This document shows positions 1 through 6,490 of a DNA stretch of 9,713 bases, one piece after another. The notes beneath the pieces are model-generated. The model was not told the origin of the DNA and searched no databases. It saw nothing but the letters and a program-made list of their open reading frames with translations. The stretch spans positions 1-9,713 of the forward strand of contig JAEWUR010000746.1 of the NCBI GenBank assembly GCA_023397045.1, given 5' to 3'. Position 1 is the stretch's first letter; every line of letters begins with the position of its first letter. Made by a program: the position numbers and the translations under genes. This DNA comes from Planctomycetota bacterium (lineage in GTDB: Bacteria > Planctomycetota > Planctomycetia > Pirellulales > Thermoguttaceae).

Positions 1-2
1 GC

Positions 3-1403
3 ACGAAGGTCGTCTATCACGCGGCCCCGAATGGCGGTTTCGTTCGCCAGACGGTTCCGGCGGGCGAAGAGGATTATGCCCAGGCCGAACCGTCGGGCTC
101 GGTCGGCAGCGATGCCGCAACCGGCGAACCGTCCAGTGACGGCCCAGCCCTCGGTTACGGGGATGGCACTCGCGGCGGTGCTGGCGGCGGTGTTGGCGGC
201 GGTGCAGAAGGAACTTCTGCATATGGCAACGCCAGCGGATATGAAAACAACGTCGGTGGTGGAACTGACGGTGTCGCCGGTGGTGGCTACCCCAGCGGAT
301 ATGGCAACGCCGGCGGAAATGGCAACCGAGGATATGCAAACGGCGGCAGCGCCCCGACGAACGGCGATCCGAACGGTGTTCCAAGCGGAATTCAAGGCGG
401 CGCATCGAGCGGTGTCGCAGGTGGAAACTCTGTTGGCGGCGGCAACGGCAGTTATGCAGGCGGAACCGGCACCGGCACCGGTGGCGTTTACGCTGGTAGC
501 GGCGGTGGATATGCAAACAGTTCCGGTGGCGTTCCCAGCGGTGCGGCTGGCGGATTCCCCGGCGGCGAGTCAAGTGGTGTTGCCGGCGGAAGTTATGCCG
601 GCGGCGGCAACGGCGGATACGCCGGCGGATCCGGCGCCGGTGAAGGTGGTGGCTATCCTGGCGGCAGTAGCAGTGGCAGCGCCAGTGGCAGTAGTGGATA
701 TGGAAGCGGTGCGGGCGGAATGGCAGGCGGTGGCTCTTGTCCCAGCGGCGCTACGCCGGGATCGTCGAACCTCGGCGCGACGCTTTCGCCGGGTGCATCC
801 TCACCGGGTGCATCTGCGCCAGGATCGGCTCAAGCGGCATCGAGCGAACGGCCCGAGGGATATGTCGTGGGTCAACCGCCTCGCGAACAGCCCGCGCAGC
901 CATCGTCCAAAGAAAAAGACGCCCCAATGACCGACGGTCCTCGAGGCTATGCGTTACGGCCCGGCGAATGGCAGCCGAGACCCGAACCGCCGCCCGAGAT
1001 GCCAAAAAAGAAAGACGACGTCGACGAGAAAAAAGGTCCGAAGAAACCGGCGCCGAATCTCGTGGAACGCCGGGGCGCCGACTGGGGATTGCGCGATGCG
1101 GCGCGCGGCGGGGTCGGCGTCACGCGGCCGATCCAAATCGAGTGCTATCCGGATCGCCTCGTCATCGCTTCCGAGAGCGAGCCCGCCCACAATAAGGTCA
1201 TTCCGCTCGGTCCGCGCACGATATCCTCGATCGACACGTTCATCGCGGGCGTGTGGGAACACATGGACGCTTGGGGAATCGCCGGCCGCGGCATGTACTG
1301 GAGTCCCGTGTTGCAGGTCGCCGTTGCCCCGGGCGCCGACGATCGTTTTACCGATCTTTCCGCATTGCTCGAAGGAAGCGGGATGATCGTCAAAAGAAAG
1401 TAA
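3..1403 (+). CDS. Gly-rich linker protein with C-terminal globular domain (5' end outside window)
   Basis: The frame starting at base 3 is open from the window edge to the TAA at 1401-1403, giving 466 residues without the true start. Roughly residues 55-245 are low complexity, dominated by Gly with Ser, Ala, Asn and Tyr (repeated GGY, SGG, AGG units). A Pro/Ser-rich stretch and a Lys/Asp-rich stretch (about residues 330-355) follow, then a compact C-terminal domain (about 363-466) with the motifs IECYPDRLVI, WGIAGRGMYWSPVL and a GSGMIVKRK end. I remember this C-terminal domain from planctomycete hypothetical proteins encoded beside ExbB/ExbD-like genes, but I cannot name a function. The next gene, 65 bp downstream on the same strand, encodes a membrane-anchored coiled-coil protein, so the two probably act together in the envelope, with the Gly-rich part as a flexible spacer. 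An ATG at 720 is in frame but internal to the Gly-rich region, so it is unlikely to be the start. Confidence 0.8.
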   Translation, partial: TKVVYHAAPNGGFVRQTVPAGEEDYAQAEPSGSVGSDAATGEPSSDGPALGYGDGTRGGAGGGVGGGAEGTSAYGNASGYENNVGGGTDGVAGGGYPSGYGNAGGNGNRGYANGGSAPTNGDPNGVPSGIQGGASSGVAGGNSVGGGNGSYAGGTGTGTGGVYAGSGGGYANSSGGVPSGAAGGFPGGESSGVAGGSYAGGGNGGYAGGSGAGEGGGYPGGSSSGSASGSSGYGSGAGGMAGGGSCPSGATPGSSNLGATLSPGASSPGASAPGSAQAASSERPEGYVVGQPPREQPAQPSSKEKDAPMTDGPRGYALRPGEWQPRPEPPPEMPKKKDDVDEKKGPKKPAPNLVERRGADWGLRDAARGGVGVTRPIQIECYPDRLVIASESEPAHNKVIPLGPRTISSIDTFIAGVWEHMDAWGIAGRGMYWSPVLQVAVAPGADDRFTDLSALLEGSGMIVKRK

Positions 1404-1468
1404 GGGTCCGGTCGCCACGGGCAAAGGCCGGCCAATCGCAAACCGACGATTTTTCAACACCATCGACT

Positions 1469-2467
1469 ATGGCACGTCCCATCCAAGAACATTCCGAACC
1501 GGTCAACAGCGACTCCTTTCTGGATATCGTGGCCAGCGTCGTGAGCATCATGATTATCATGGTGGTGCTCGAAGGTTCGCGAATCAAGAACCAGCCGATC
1601 GAAATGTCGATTCCCGCTGATCCGGCCAATGCGGCGCTCGAAAAAGACATGGCCGACGAAAGGGCAATGCAAGTCGACGTGGCCAAGGCAGCCGCACAAA
1701 TTCAAAGCATCGAGCGAGAGACGGCCCGGCGTGGTGTGGAACGAGACGTGTTGGCCACGATGGTCGCCGCCGCCGAACACAAGATCGCGCAAGAACGGAA
1801 GCAGCTCGACGCAACCAAACAGGCCGACTTCGACCTGGCCCGAGGACTTGCGGAATCGAAACTACAATTGGAGCAACTCGCCAAGCAGCGCGAGCAGGTC
1901 GATCGCGATTCGTCGGCCCCGGTGGTCATCGAAAGTTACCCGACGCCGATCAGCCGCGCGGTCGATGGCCCGGAGACGCATCTCATGATCGCCAATGGCC
2001 GCGCGATCTTCGTGCCGATCGAGCCGTTGCTCGAAGAATTTCAATCGCAGGCCCGACGCCAGGTCTATCGTTTGCGCGAGGAATCGGAGTTCACCGACAC
2101 CGTCGGGCCAATCGACGGCTTTCGACTTCGCTACACGCTGGAGCGTCACGAAATAGCGCCCGACTCGCAAGGTCGCGGCGGCGCCTACGCTCGATTGCAG
2201 CGTTGGACGCTCGTACCCGCGGCCAACGACCTCGGCGAACCGATCCGATTGGCGATGCAGCCGGATTCCGAGTTCCGCGCGGCTCTGAAAAAGATCCTTC
2301 CGGGCCGAACGACCATCACGATCTGGATCTATCCCGACGGCTTCGAGGCCTTCCGCGAAATTCGCAAGGAACTGTACCGGCTCGGCTACACCATCGCCGC
2401 CCGACCGTTGCCGACAGGCCAAGCGATCAGCGGATCGCCCGAGGGGAGCAAGTCGGCGGCGCAATGA
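1469..2467 (+). CDS. ExbD/TolR-like membrane-anchored coiled-coil protein (hypothetical)
   Basis: 332 residues. The ATG at 1469 is chosen because the protein then begins with a short hydrophilic segment followed at once by one TM helix (about residues 17-34). The in-frame extension further upstream overlaps the previous gene and has a shadow-like composition. There is no clear Shine-Dalgarno. The TM helix contains Asp19 in FLDIVASVV, which resembles the single proton-conducting Asp near the N-terminal end of the ExbD/TolR/MotB helix. Residues about 50-150 are charged, Ala/Gln/Glu-rich and probably coiled coil. The C-terminal half (about 160-315) is a globular, presumably periplasmic domain containing IWIYPDGFEAF and YRLGYTIAARPLP. 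By family logic it would pair with an ExbB/MotA-type channel, which is not in the window and may lie upstream. Its partner is likely the Gly-rich protein encoded before it. The ExbD-like role is inference from topology. The gene itself is secure. Confidence 0.75.
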   Translation: MARPIQEHSEPVNSDSFLDIVASVVSIMIIMVVLEGSRIKNQPIEMSIPADPANAALEKDMADERAMQVDVAKAAAQIQSIERETARRGVERDVLATMVAAAEHKIAQERKQLDATKQADFDLARGLAESKLQLEQLAKQREQVDRDSSAPVVIESYPTPISRAVDGPETHLMIANGRAIFVPIEPLLEEFQSQARRQVYRLREESEFTDTVGPIDGFRLRYTLERHEIAPDSQGRGGAYARLQRWTLVPAANDLGEPIRLAMQPDSEFRAALKKILPGRTTITIWIYPDGFEAFREIRKELYRLGYTIAARPLPTGQAISGSPEGSKSAAQ

Positions 2468-2498
2468 ACCGACATCATCCGGAACAGCGACGTTCTGG

Positions 2499-2633
2499 CT
2501 AGTGGCCTGTCCAGATCGCCGTTACTAATGGAGGTTCGGTGCGACAGAGTCGTAATCCGAAGCGTAAGCGAGGCTGTCCCTCGCTTACGCTTCGGGTTGC
2601 GATGTCCCGTGCATGAATTGGACAGACCGCTAG
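2499..2633. mobile_element. MITE-like palindromic element with imperfect terminal inverted repeats
   Basis: The ends CTAGTGGCCTGTCCA (2499-2513) and TGGACAGACCGCTAG (2619-2633) are inverted repeats matching at 13 of 15 positions. Between them lies a long hairpin (2549-2603). The outermost CTAG is self-complementary, so it may be a target duplication rather than part of the repeat. The element encodes no protein of its own, although translation gives the phrase RSVSEAVPRLRFGL, which I recall as recurrent in planctomycete genomes. It sits between the convergent gene ends at 2467 and 2630. Its right end overlaps the stop codon of the minus-strand gene. Confidence 0.6.
2549..2603. terminator. Long hairpin, possible bidirectional terminator
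   Basis: The core arms CCGAAGCGTAAGCGAGG (2557-2573) and CCTCGCTTACGCTTCGG (2579-2595) are perfect inverted repeats around a 5-nt loop. Outward extension adds eight more pairs, four of them G-T wobbles, giving about 25 bp in all. There is no T-run on either side, so it is not a classical intrinsic terminator. Its place between two convergent genes suggests it could end or protect both transcripts. Confidence 0.4.
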
Positions 2634-2881
2634 GCCAGCTCGTACATCCCGCTGCCGGCCGATCGAAGCTTGCCCTGCCGCACGAGTTCTTCCCATACGG
2701 CCGTCGGATATTGGTCGGGCGGAGTGATGCCGACGATGCCCGAATTGCGACCGCTGCTCATCGGACCGACGCCGATCCGCGATTGATCGTCGAGACAGGT
2801 CAGTTTGAGCCGTTTTTTGAACGCCTTGAAGGCGGCTTTCAATTCCTGGGGAGACGGCGGCGGGACCTCGGCGTTGGACAT
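2630..2881 (-). CDS. Small conserved-looking hypothetical protein (83 aa)
   Basis: 83 residues, starting MSNAEVPPPSPQELKAAFKA and ending GSGMYELA. A strong Shine-Dalgarno (GAGGAG at 2888-2893) lies 6 nt before the ATG, supporting a real gene. The protein has a basic helical N-terminal part (KAAFKAFKKRLKLT), a central Gly/Ser-rich turn (GVGPMSSGRNSGIVGITPP) and a C-terminal segment with VWEELVRQGKLRSAGSGMYEL that resembles a small winged-helix-like fold. I have a memory of similar short proteins in planctomycetes, but I cannot assign a function. The TAG stop lies inside the right terminal repeat of the adjacent palindromic element, so the original C-terminus may have been altered by that insertion. 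It is transcribed divergently from the TolC-like gene and convergently with the ExbD-like gene. Confidence 0.7.
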   Translation of the reverse strand: MSNAEVPPPSPQELKAAFKAFKKRLKLTCLDDQSRIGVGPMSSGRNSGIVGITPPDQYPTAVWEELVRQGKLRSAGSGMYELA

Positions 2882-2887
2882 CGATTA

Positions 2888-2893
2888 CTCCTC
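2888..2893 (-). promoter_or_regulatory. Shine-Dalgarno of the 83-aa gene
   Basis: GAGGAG on the minus strand, 6 nt from the ATG at 2881. It is one of the best ribosome binding sites in the window and fixes the start of the small gene. Confidence 0.7.
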
Positions 2894-3253
2894 GAGACCG
2901 GTCGGACGGCTTGCGAACGATTGCGTAGACCGAATTCTGACACGACGCGACGGGTTGTCAAGTCGACCGTCCGATTCGCCGATCGCTGACCGCGCCGGCG
3001 GCCCCGGCTGCGAGCAGGCCGCAACCTGGGTAGGGTCAGCCGTGCGGACCATCGCGGTGTTTTCGGTTTTTCATGGTCCGCGAGGCGGCCCCTACGTGCC
3101 TTTCGCAACGGAAACTAAGTTTTTCCTCCACATCCCCCCTATACGAACGAATGCCGCTCAATTCCGCCTGTAACATCGGACGAATCGGTCTATTGAGAAT
3201 ATTCGTTTTCCTTGGCAAAGTCCGCTGTTTTTTGCCGATGAGTCTCAACGATC
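2894..3253. other. Divergent intergenic region
   Basis: About 360 bases separate the divergent 83-aa gene and the TolC-like gene, so both promoters should lie here. I see no convincing paired -35/-10 boxes. The visible structures are an imperfect palindrome (3030-3095), a short palindrome GAATATTC (3196-3203) and a small hairpin GGCAAA/TTTGCC (3214-3219 with 3231-3236) in the leader of the TolC-like gene. No protein-coding segment is believable. Confidence 0.6.
3030..3095. repeat. Imperfect palindromic repeat, 23-bp arms
   Basis: The left arm (3030-3052, beginning GTAGGG and ending GCGGACCAT) and right arm (3073-3095, beginning ATGGTCCGC and ending CCCTAC) are inverted repeats matching at 19 of 23 positions, separated by a 20-nt T-rich loop. 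It lies in the intergenic region before the TolC-like gene. It looks like another small dispersed palindrome or a decayed MITE. Other copies would be needed to confirm mobility. Confidence 0.55.
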
Positions 3254-3260
3254 GAGAGGA
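3254..3260 (+). promoter_or_regulatory. Shine-Dalgarno of the TolC-like gene
   Basis: GAGAGGA, 6 nt before the ATG at 3267. It supports this start, which also places a signal peptide at the N-terminus. Confidence 0.65.
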
Positions 3261-3266
3261 ATAGGC

Positions 3267-4652
3267 ATGGGTCGAATGGGATTGCTGGGAAGTATAGGCA
3301 GAGTTCTGGTCGCAGCCGGATTGGTGTGCGGGTCGGCGAATGGGCAGGCACCGTCCGCCGTGCGGCTGCCCGTCGCTTACGACGAGCCGATCCCGCCGGG
3401 CATCGAGACTCCGTCGGTCGAAAGCCCGGAAGAAACACTGGAAGATGCCTGGCACGAAGCGCTTTGCGTTGACCAGCGCGTTGCGTCGAGCCGTTGGAAC
3501 ATCAGCGCCGCGTCGAGCATGGCGGCGGCGGCCGAGGCCGAACGATATCCCTCGCTGAAGATGGGCGGTGAGTTTTACGCCCTGACCGACGAACCGGCGT
3601 TCATCGCAAGGTTGCCGGCGCCCATGCCGACCGTCGAAATGCCGTTCCTCAATCGAAACGGCATCGGATTTCAGGCGATGGTGAACCAACCGCTTTACAC
3701 CTTCGGCCGGATCACGCATGGGATCAATGCGGCGGACGAAGGGGTTCGCGCGTCACAGGCCGACATGGGCCGGACGGTCCTCGACGTGAAAATGAACGTT
3801 GCCGAGATCTACATCGCCGTTTTGCGCACGCGGCGGATCATCGAAGTCGTCGACAGCAAGGTGGTGAGCCTCGAAGCGCACACGCAAGACACATCGGCGC
3901 TGTTCGACAAGGGCCTGGTGCCGCGTAACGACCTGTTGGCGAGTCAAGTCGCGCTGGCCAACGCTCGACAAGAGGCCCTGCAAGTCCACAACATGCTCGA
4001 AGTGGCCAACGCCGCGTACAATCGAGCGTTGGGACGCCCTTTGGATTCGCCTGTCTCGCTGGCCGAGGTTCAAGCGGCCGAGCTTCCCACCGACGTCGAA
4101 TCGCTGACATGCAGGGCGATGCAGTCCCGTCCGGAAATCGTCGCGCTGTCGGCCCAGGCGCGAAGCCTGCACGAACAGGCGGCCAGCCTTCAGGCAAAAA
4201 AGGCGCCGCAGGTCGGATTGCACGGCGGATACGTGTCGCTCCAAGACGATTACGTTACGCCGAACGGCGTCGGGGTGGCCGGCTTGGGAATCGAGTGGAC
4301 CCCGGTCGATTCGGGGCGCGTCAACCATCAAACGGCGGCCCTCCGTGAAAAGGCCGAGGCCACGATGCGATTGTGCCGCGACGCGCAGTCGATGATTGCG
4401 TTGGAAGTCCGGCAGAAATGGCTCGACTTGCAGACGGCCGTCCACCGGATCGAGGCCGTTCGCCAATCGACCGTGCAAGCCGAGGAAAACCTCCGCGTCG
4501 CGCGAGACCGCTATCAACATCAGGTCGGCACGAACACCGAAGTCCTGGACGCGGAATCGCTCCGGCTCCAGGCCTTCACGACGTTCTACAACAGCACCTA
4601 CGAGGCGCAGTTGGCCGATCTCCGTCTCCGGCGCGCCGTCGGCAGTCTCTAA
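3267..4652 (+). CDS. TolC-family outer membrane efflux protein
   Basis: 461 residues, a normal length for the outer membrane efflux protein (OEP) family. The N-terminus (MGRMGLLGSIGRVLVAAGLV, then CGSANGQA) reads as a Sec signal peptide cleaved near residue 27. The Cys at 21 lacks a good lipobox, so a lipoprotein is unlikely. Two OEP repeats follow, about residues 60-245 and 265-455. Family-typical segments are QPLYTFGRI, FDKGLVPRNDLLASQVALAN, NRALGRPLDSP and, in the second repeat, the VGTNTEVLDAESLRLQAFTT helix. Such proteins form trimeric channels through the outer membrane and work with an inner-membrane RND, ABC or MFS pump and a periplasmic adaptor. No partner is encoded next to it: the next gene is a tRNA on the other strand. 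The substrate is therefore unknown and the gene appears monocistronic. Identity is secure at family level. Confidence 0.92.
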   Translation: MGRMGLLGSIGRVLVAAGLVCGSANGQAPSAVRLPVAYDEPIPPGIETPSVESPEETLEDAWHEALCVDQRVASSRWNISAASSMAAAAEAERYPSLKMGGEFYALTDEPAFIARLPAPMPTVEMPFLNRNGIGFQAMVNQPLYTFGRITHGINAADEGVRASQADMGRTVLDVKMNVAEIYIAVLRTRRIIEVVDSKVVSLEAHTQDTSALFDKGLVPRNDLLASQVALANARQEALQVHNMLEVANAAYNRALGRPLDSPVSLAEVQAAELPTDVESLTCRAMQSRPEIVALSAQARSLHEQAASLQAKKAPQVGLHGGYVSLQDDYVTPNGVGVAGLGIEWTPVDSGRVNHQTAALREKAEATMRLCRDAQSMIALEVRQKWLDLQTAVHRIEAVRQSTVQAEENLRVARDRYQHQVGTNTEVLDAESLRLQAFTTFYNSTYEAQLADLRLRRAVGSL

Positions 4653-4735
4653 AAAAAACACGTACGCGCGCCCAGAGGCCTTGTGGCGGCAATACTTTGG
4701 GGCAAGAGACCCTCGATGCGTGGCAGGCGACGTAA

Positions 4736-4751
4736 CTTGCTTTTCAGCAAG
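4736..4751 (-). terminator. Weak hairpin after tRNA-His
   Basis: CTTGC/GCAAG stem with a 6-nt loop, starting 13 nt beyond the 3' end of the minus-strand tRNA. No T-run follows on that strand, so it is only a candidate processing or termination site. Confidence 0.25.
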
Positions 4752-4764
4752 GACTTACGAAAGG

Positions 4765-4839
4765 GGTGGCTGAAGGGACTTGAACCCTCGACATCCAGAT
4801 CCACAATCTGGCACTCTAACCAACTGAGCTACAGCCACC
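4765..4839 (-). tRNA. tRNA-His (anticodon GTG)
   Basis: The minus strand folds into a full cloverleaf. The acceptor stem is GTGGCTG/CAGCCAC, the D arm is GCTC...GAGT, and the anticodon stem CCAGA/TCTGG encloses the loop TTGTGGA with anticodon GTG. The T arm is GAGGG/CCCTT (one G-U pair) with loop TTCAAGT. The discriminator base is C73 (complement of 4765). The extra G at position -1, the hallmark of tRNA-His, is encoded in the DNA (complement of 4839). The 3' CCA is not encoded and must be added enzymatically. Confidence 0.96.
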
Positions 4840-5054
4840 AAACGCTCGATTTGCCGCCTTTTACGATCGCCTTAGGAACGGGAGCGTTGTCACGGGACGT
4901 TGGTTCGCCCGGCAACGGCCAATCGTTCATCGGCCAGAGCGGACGACCTTCCCGAAAACGCTTTGGGGTTCCCAAAACTGTCGAAAAGGGCACAAATCGC
5001 CGGCTGTCTGCGAGTCATCGGCCGGGGCCGAAGTCCAACAGACGGCATGGTTTA

Positions 5055-5083
5055 AGTATGACAAACTCGGGATCGGGCGTCAA
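5055..5083 (-). promoter_or_regulatory. Candidate sigma-70 promoter reading toward tRNA-His
   Basis: On the minus strand TTGACG (5083-5078) is followed after exactly 17 nt by CATACT (5060-5055): 5/6 and 4/6 matches to the consensus. It points toward the tRNA, about 215 nt upstream of it. The long leader and imperfect -10 keep confidence low. Confidence 0.3.
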
Positions 5084-5101
5084 CCCAGATCCGCCATTTG
5101 T

Positions 5102-5115
5102 GGGGCTTTTGCCCC
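5102..5115 (-). terminator. Short GC hairpin downstream of the operon
   Basis: GGGGC-TTTT-GCCCC, about 110 nt after the stop of the last operon gene. It is stable but lacks a T-run on the minus strand, so it is a weak candidate terminator. Confidence 0.25.
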
Positions 5116-5223
5116 CGGCACATGGTATTGGTCGCCGCTGTAGCCGGGAAATACGCACGAAAGGCTGCGTGTCTTCTTTGCCGCCGATTGATCGAAATGG
5201 CTAGGTGCTTGTGCAGTCATGGC

Positions 5224-6117
5224 TCAGTCAAATTCGAAGGTGGTTCCCACGGAACAGGGTTGACATTGGCCGGGGAAGGCGTTCCACAGGGCCACCGTTG
5301 CGGGCATTCCCGTACAATGGGCGGGTGCCAGTCGCTCGACGCCGTTTTCTCGAAGATGCGCGATGGTCCGCTCCAGTCGCTGCGGTGCGGCCCCGATCAA
5401 GTGCATTCCGCCGATGACTGCGTAAATGGGACGATTGCCCGTCAACTGACGGATATAGTGCAGCGTGTTGATGATGCCCGAATGCGCGCAGCCGAGAACC
5501 ACCACGACGCCTTTCTCGGTATCGAAAAAGAGCGACTGGTCGTCGACCAGCGGGTCTGTCCGCGTACAGGCTTGATCGAGGAAGAACGGTCCACCGGTGT
5601 CCTCGAAATCCGTTTGGCGTGGCACCGAACCCGTCACAATAAGTCCGTCACAAACGCCGGTCGGAAGTTCGGTAGCAATCACGCTGCGATGCGAATCGTG
5701 GATCGCGCGTTCCGACGCATAGGGCATTCCAATTTCGCGCGATGAACCATCGCGATCGCGCGTGAACTTCGGCGCGAACGCTGCCGGATGAGCATAGACC
5801 GTCACCGGCCGTCCTGTCTTCAGTGCCTCGGGCACTCCGCCGGTGTGGTCATAATGCCCGTGGCTGAGGATCAACGCATCGATTTCGCGCAGGGCGATCC
5901 CCAACTTGTAGGCATTGGCGGCAATCACTGCGCCTTGGCCGGTGTCGAGCAACACATGCCGGTCGTTGTGTTCAATCCAAAAGGCCAAACCGTGCTCGGC
6001 GAGGATGCCAGGTCCCCGAGCCGTGTTCTCGACCAGAACGGTAATTCGAGTTTTTGCCACGTTGATTGTTGCGCACGTAAGAAATCGGTCGAGCTTTGGT
6101 TTAATGGTCGCAAACAT
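5224..6117 (-). CDS. MBL-fold metallo-hydrolase of the COG1237 type
   Basis: 297 residues from the ATG at 6117. The zinc-binding motif SHGHYDH (residues 85-91) is complete, and the later ligands or signatures GCAHSGIINT (209-218), GGMHL (236-240) and PAHCTG (265-270) are present. This pattern fits COG1237, related by name to 7,8-dihydropterin-6-methyl-4-(ribofuranosyl)aminobenzene-5'-phosphate synthase. The true substrate in bacteria is unclear. The protein appears cytosolic, with no signal peptide. It is the last gene of the operon, and the chosen start overlaps the preceding NifX-like gene by 17 nt. A GTG at 6060 (40 nt after that gene's stop) is an alternative and places the start just before the conserved TRITVLVENTA. 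Neither start has a good ribosome binding site. Its place with NifX and FeS-MinD genes suggests a role in cofactor handling, which is inference. Confidence 0.88.
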   Translation of the reverse strand: MFATIKPKLDRFLTCATINVAKTRITVLVENTARGPGILAEHGLAFWIEHNDRHVLLDTGQGAVIAANAYKLGIALREIDALILSHGHYDHTGGVPEALKTGRPVTVYAHPAAFAPKFTRDRDGSSREIGMPYASERAIHDSHRSVIATELPTGVCDGLIVTGSVPRQTDFEDTGGPFFLDQACTRTDPLVDDQSLFFDTEKGVVVVLGCAHSGIINTLHYIRQLTGNRPIYAVIGGMHLIGAAPQRLERTIAHLRENGVERLAPAHCTGMPATVALWNAFPGQCQPCSVGTTFEFD

Positions 6118-6439
6118 TTTGTCCGGAGACCAGGGTGCCGCCCAGATAGGCGGCCACCAGATTATCCGCGGTTTCGACCGGCGCGCCAACAACAACTTTC
6201 ACTCCATTTTGGGCGAAAAGCTGTTGCGCCCGCTGGCCCATGCCGCCGGCGATAATGACCGTCGCCCCCTGCTCGTGTAGCCATCGCGGCAGCAGGCCCG
6301 GCTCGTGTGGCGGAGGAGTGACCAGGTTGGCACCGGTCGTTTTGCCCGTGGACTCGTTGACGTCGACCAATGCAAACTGTTCGCAATGGCCGAAGTGCAT
6401 GCAAAGTTGGCCGCCGGCCATGGGAATCGCGATTTTCAT
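6101..6439 (-). CDS. NifX/NifB-family Mo-Fe cluster-binding protein (copy C)
   Basis: 112 residues, one PF02579-type domain (dinitrogenase iron-molybdenum cofactor family). It starts MKIAIPMAGGQLCMHFGHCE and contains TPPPHEPGLLPRWLHEQGA, the core IIAGGMGQRAQQLF and the terminal Cys-Asp-His. Potential metal ligands are Cys13, His15, His18, Cys19 and the C-terminal CDH. In this family small proteins bind or carry Fe- or Mo-containing clusters in the cytoplasm. The start at 6439 is preferred over the in-frame ATG 15 nt upstream because GGAGAA (6447-6452) lies 7 nt before it and the family begins MKIAIP. It follows the second ATPase by 51 nt and overlaps the hydrolase start. It differs clearly in sequence from the other two NifX-like proteins of the operon, so it is unlikely to be a recent duplicate. 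Confidence 0.9.
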   Translation of the reverse strand: MKIAIPMAGGQLCMHFGHCEQFALVDVNESTGKTTGANLVTPPPHEPGLLPRWLHEQGATVIIAGGMGQRAQQLFAQNGVKVVVGAPVETADNLVAAYLGGTLVSGQNVCDH

Positions 6440-6446
6440 GGGGTAG

Positions 6447-6452
6447 TTCTCC
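6447..6452 (-). promoter_or_regulatory. Shine-Dalgarno deciding the start of NifX-like C
   Basis: GGAGAA on the minus strand, 7 nt from the ATG at 6439. It includes part of the upstream in-frame ATG context, making the downstream ATG the better start. Confidence 0.6.
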
Positions 6453-6490
6453 AATGGAAAAAGTAGGTCATTTTTTGTCGCTGAATGCGT

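Larger units (their letters stand above)
4840..5223. other. Intergenic region between tRNA-His and the 3' end of the operon
   Basis: About 385 bases with no believable gene; open frames here are short and unlike any family I know. It should hold the tRNA promoter and the operon terminator, both on the minus strand. I see one candidate sigma-70 promoter (5055-5083) and one short GC hairpin (5102-5115). Confidence 0.55.

Noticed and set aside
31..930. Open frame of 299 aa on the + strand
   Set aside because: It is a frame-shifted shadow of the Gly-rich gene. Its Ala/Val/Pro-rich, Arg-rich composition and lack of any family motif contrast with the coherent protein in the frame starting at base 3.
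3212..3236. TTGGC...TTTGCC before the TolC-like gene as a second sigma-54 promoter
   Set aside because: The spacing between the GG and GC elements is wrong; it is better described as a small hairpin.
3753..4661. Long open frame antisense to the TolC-like gene
   Set aside because: High-GC antisense shadow without recognisable motifs; the sense protein is a clear OEP family member.
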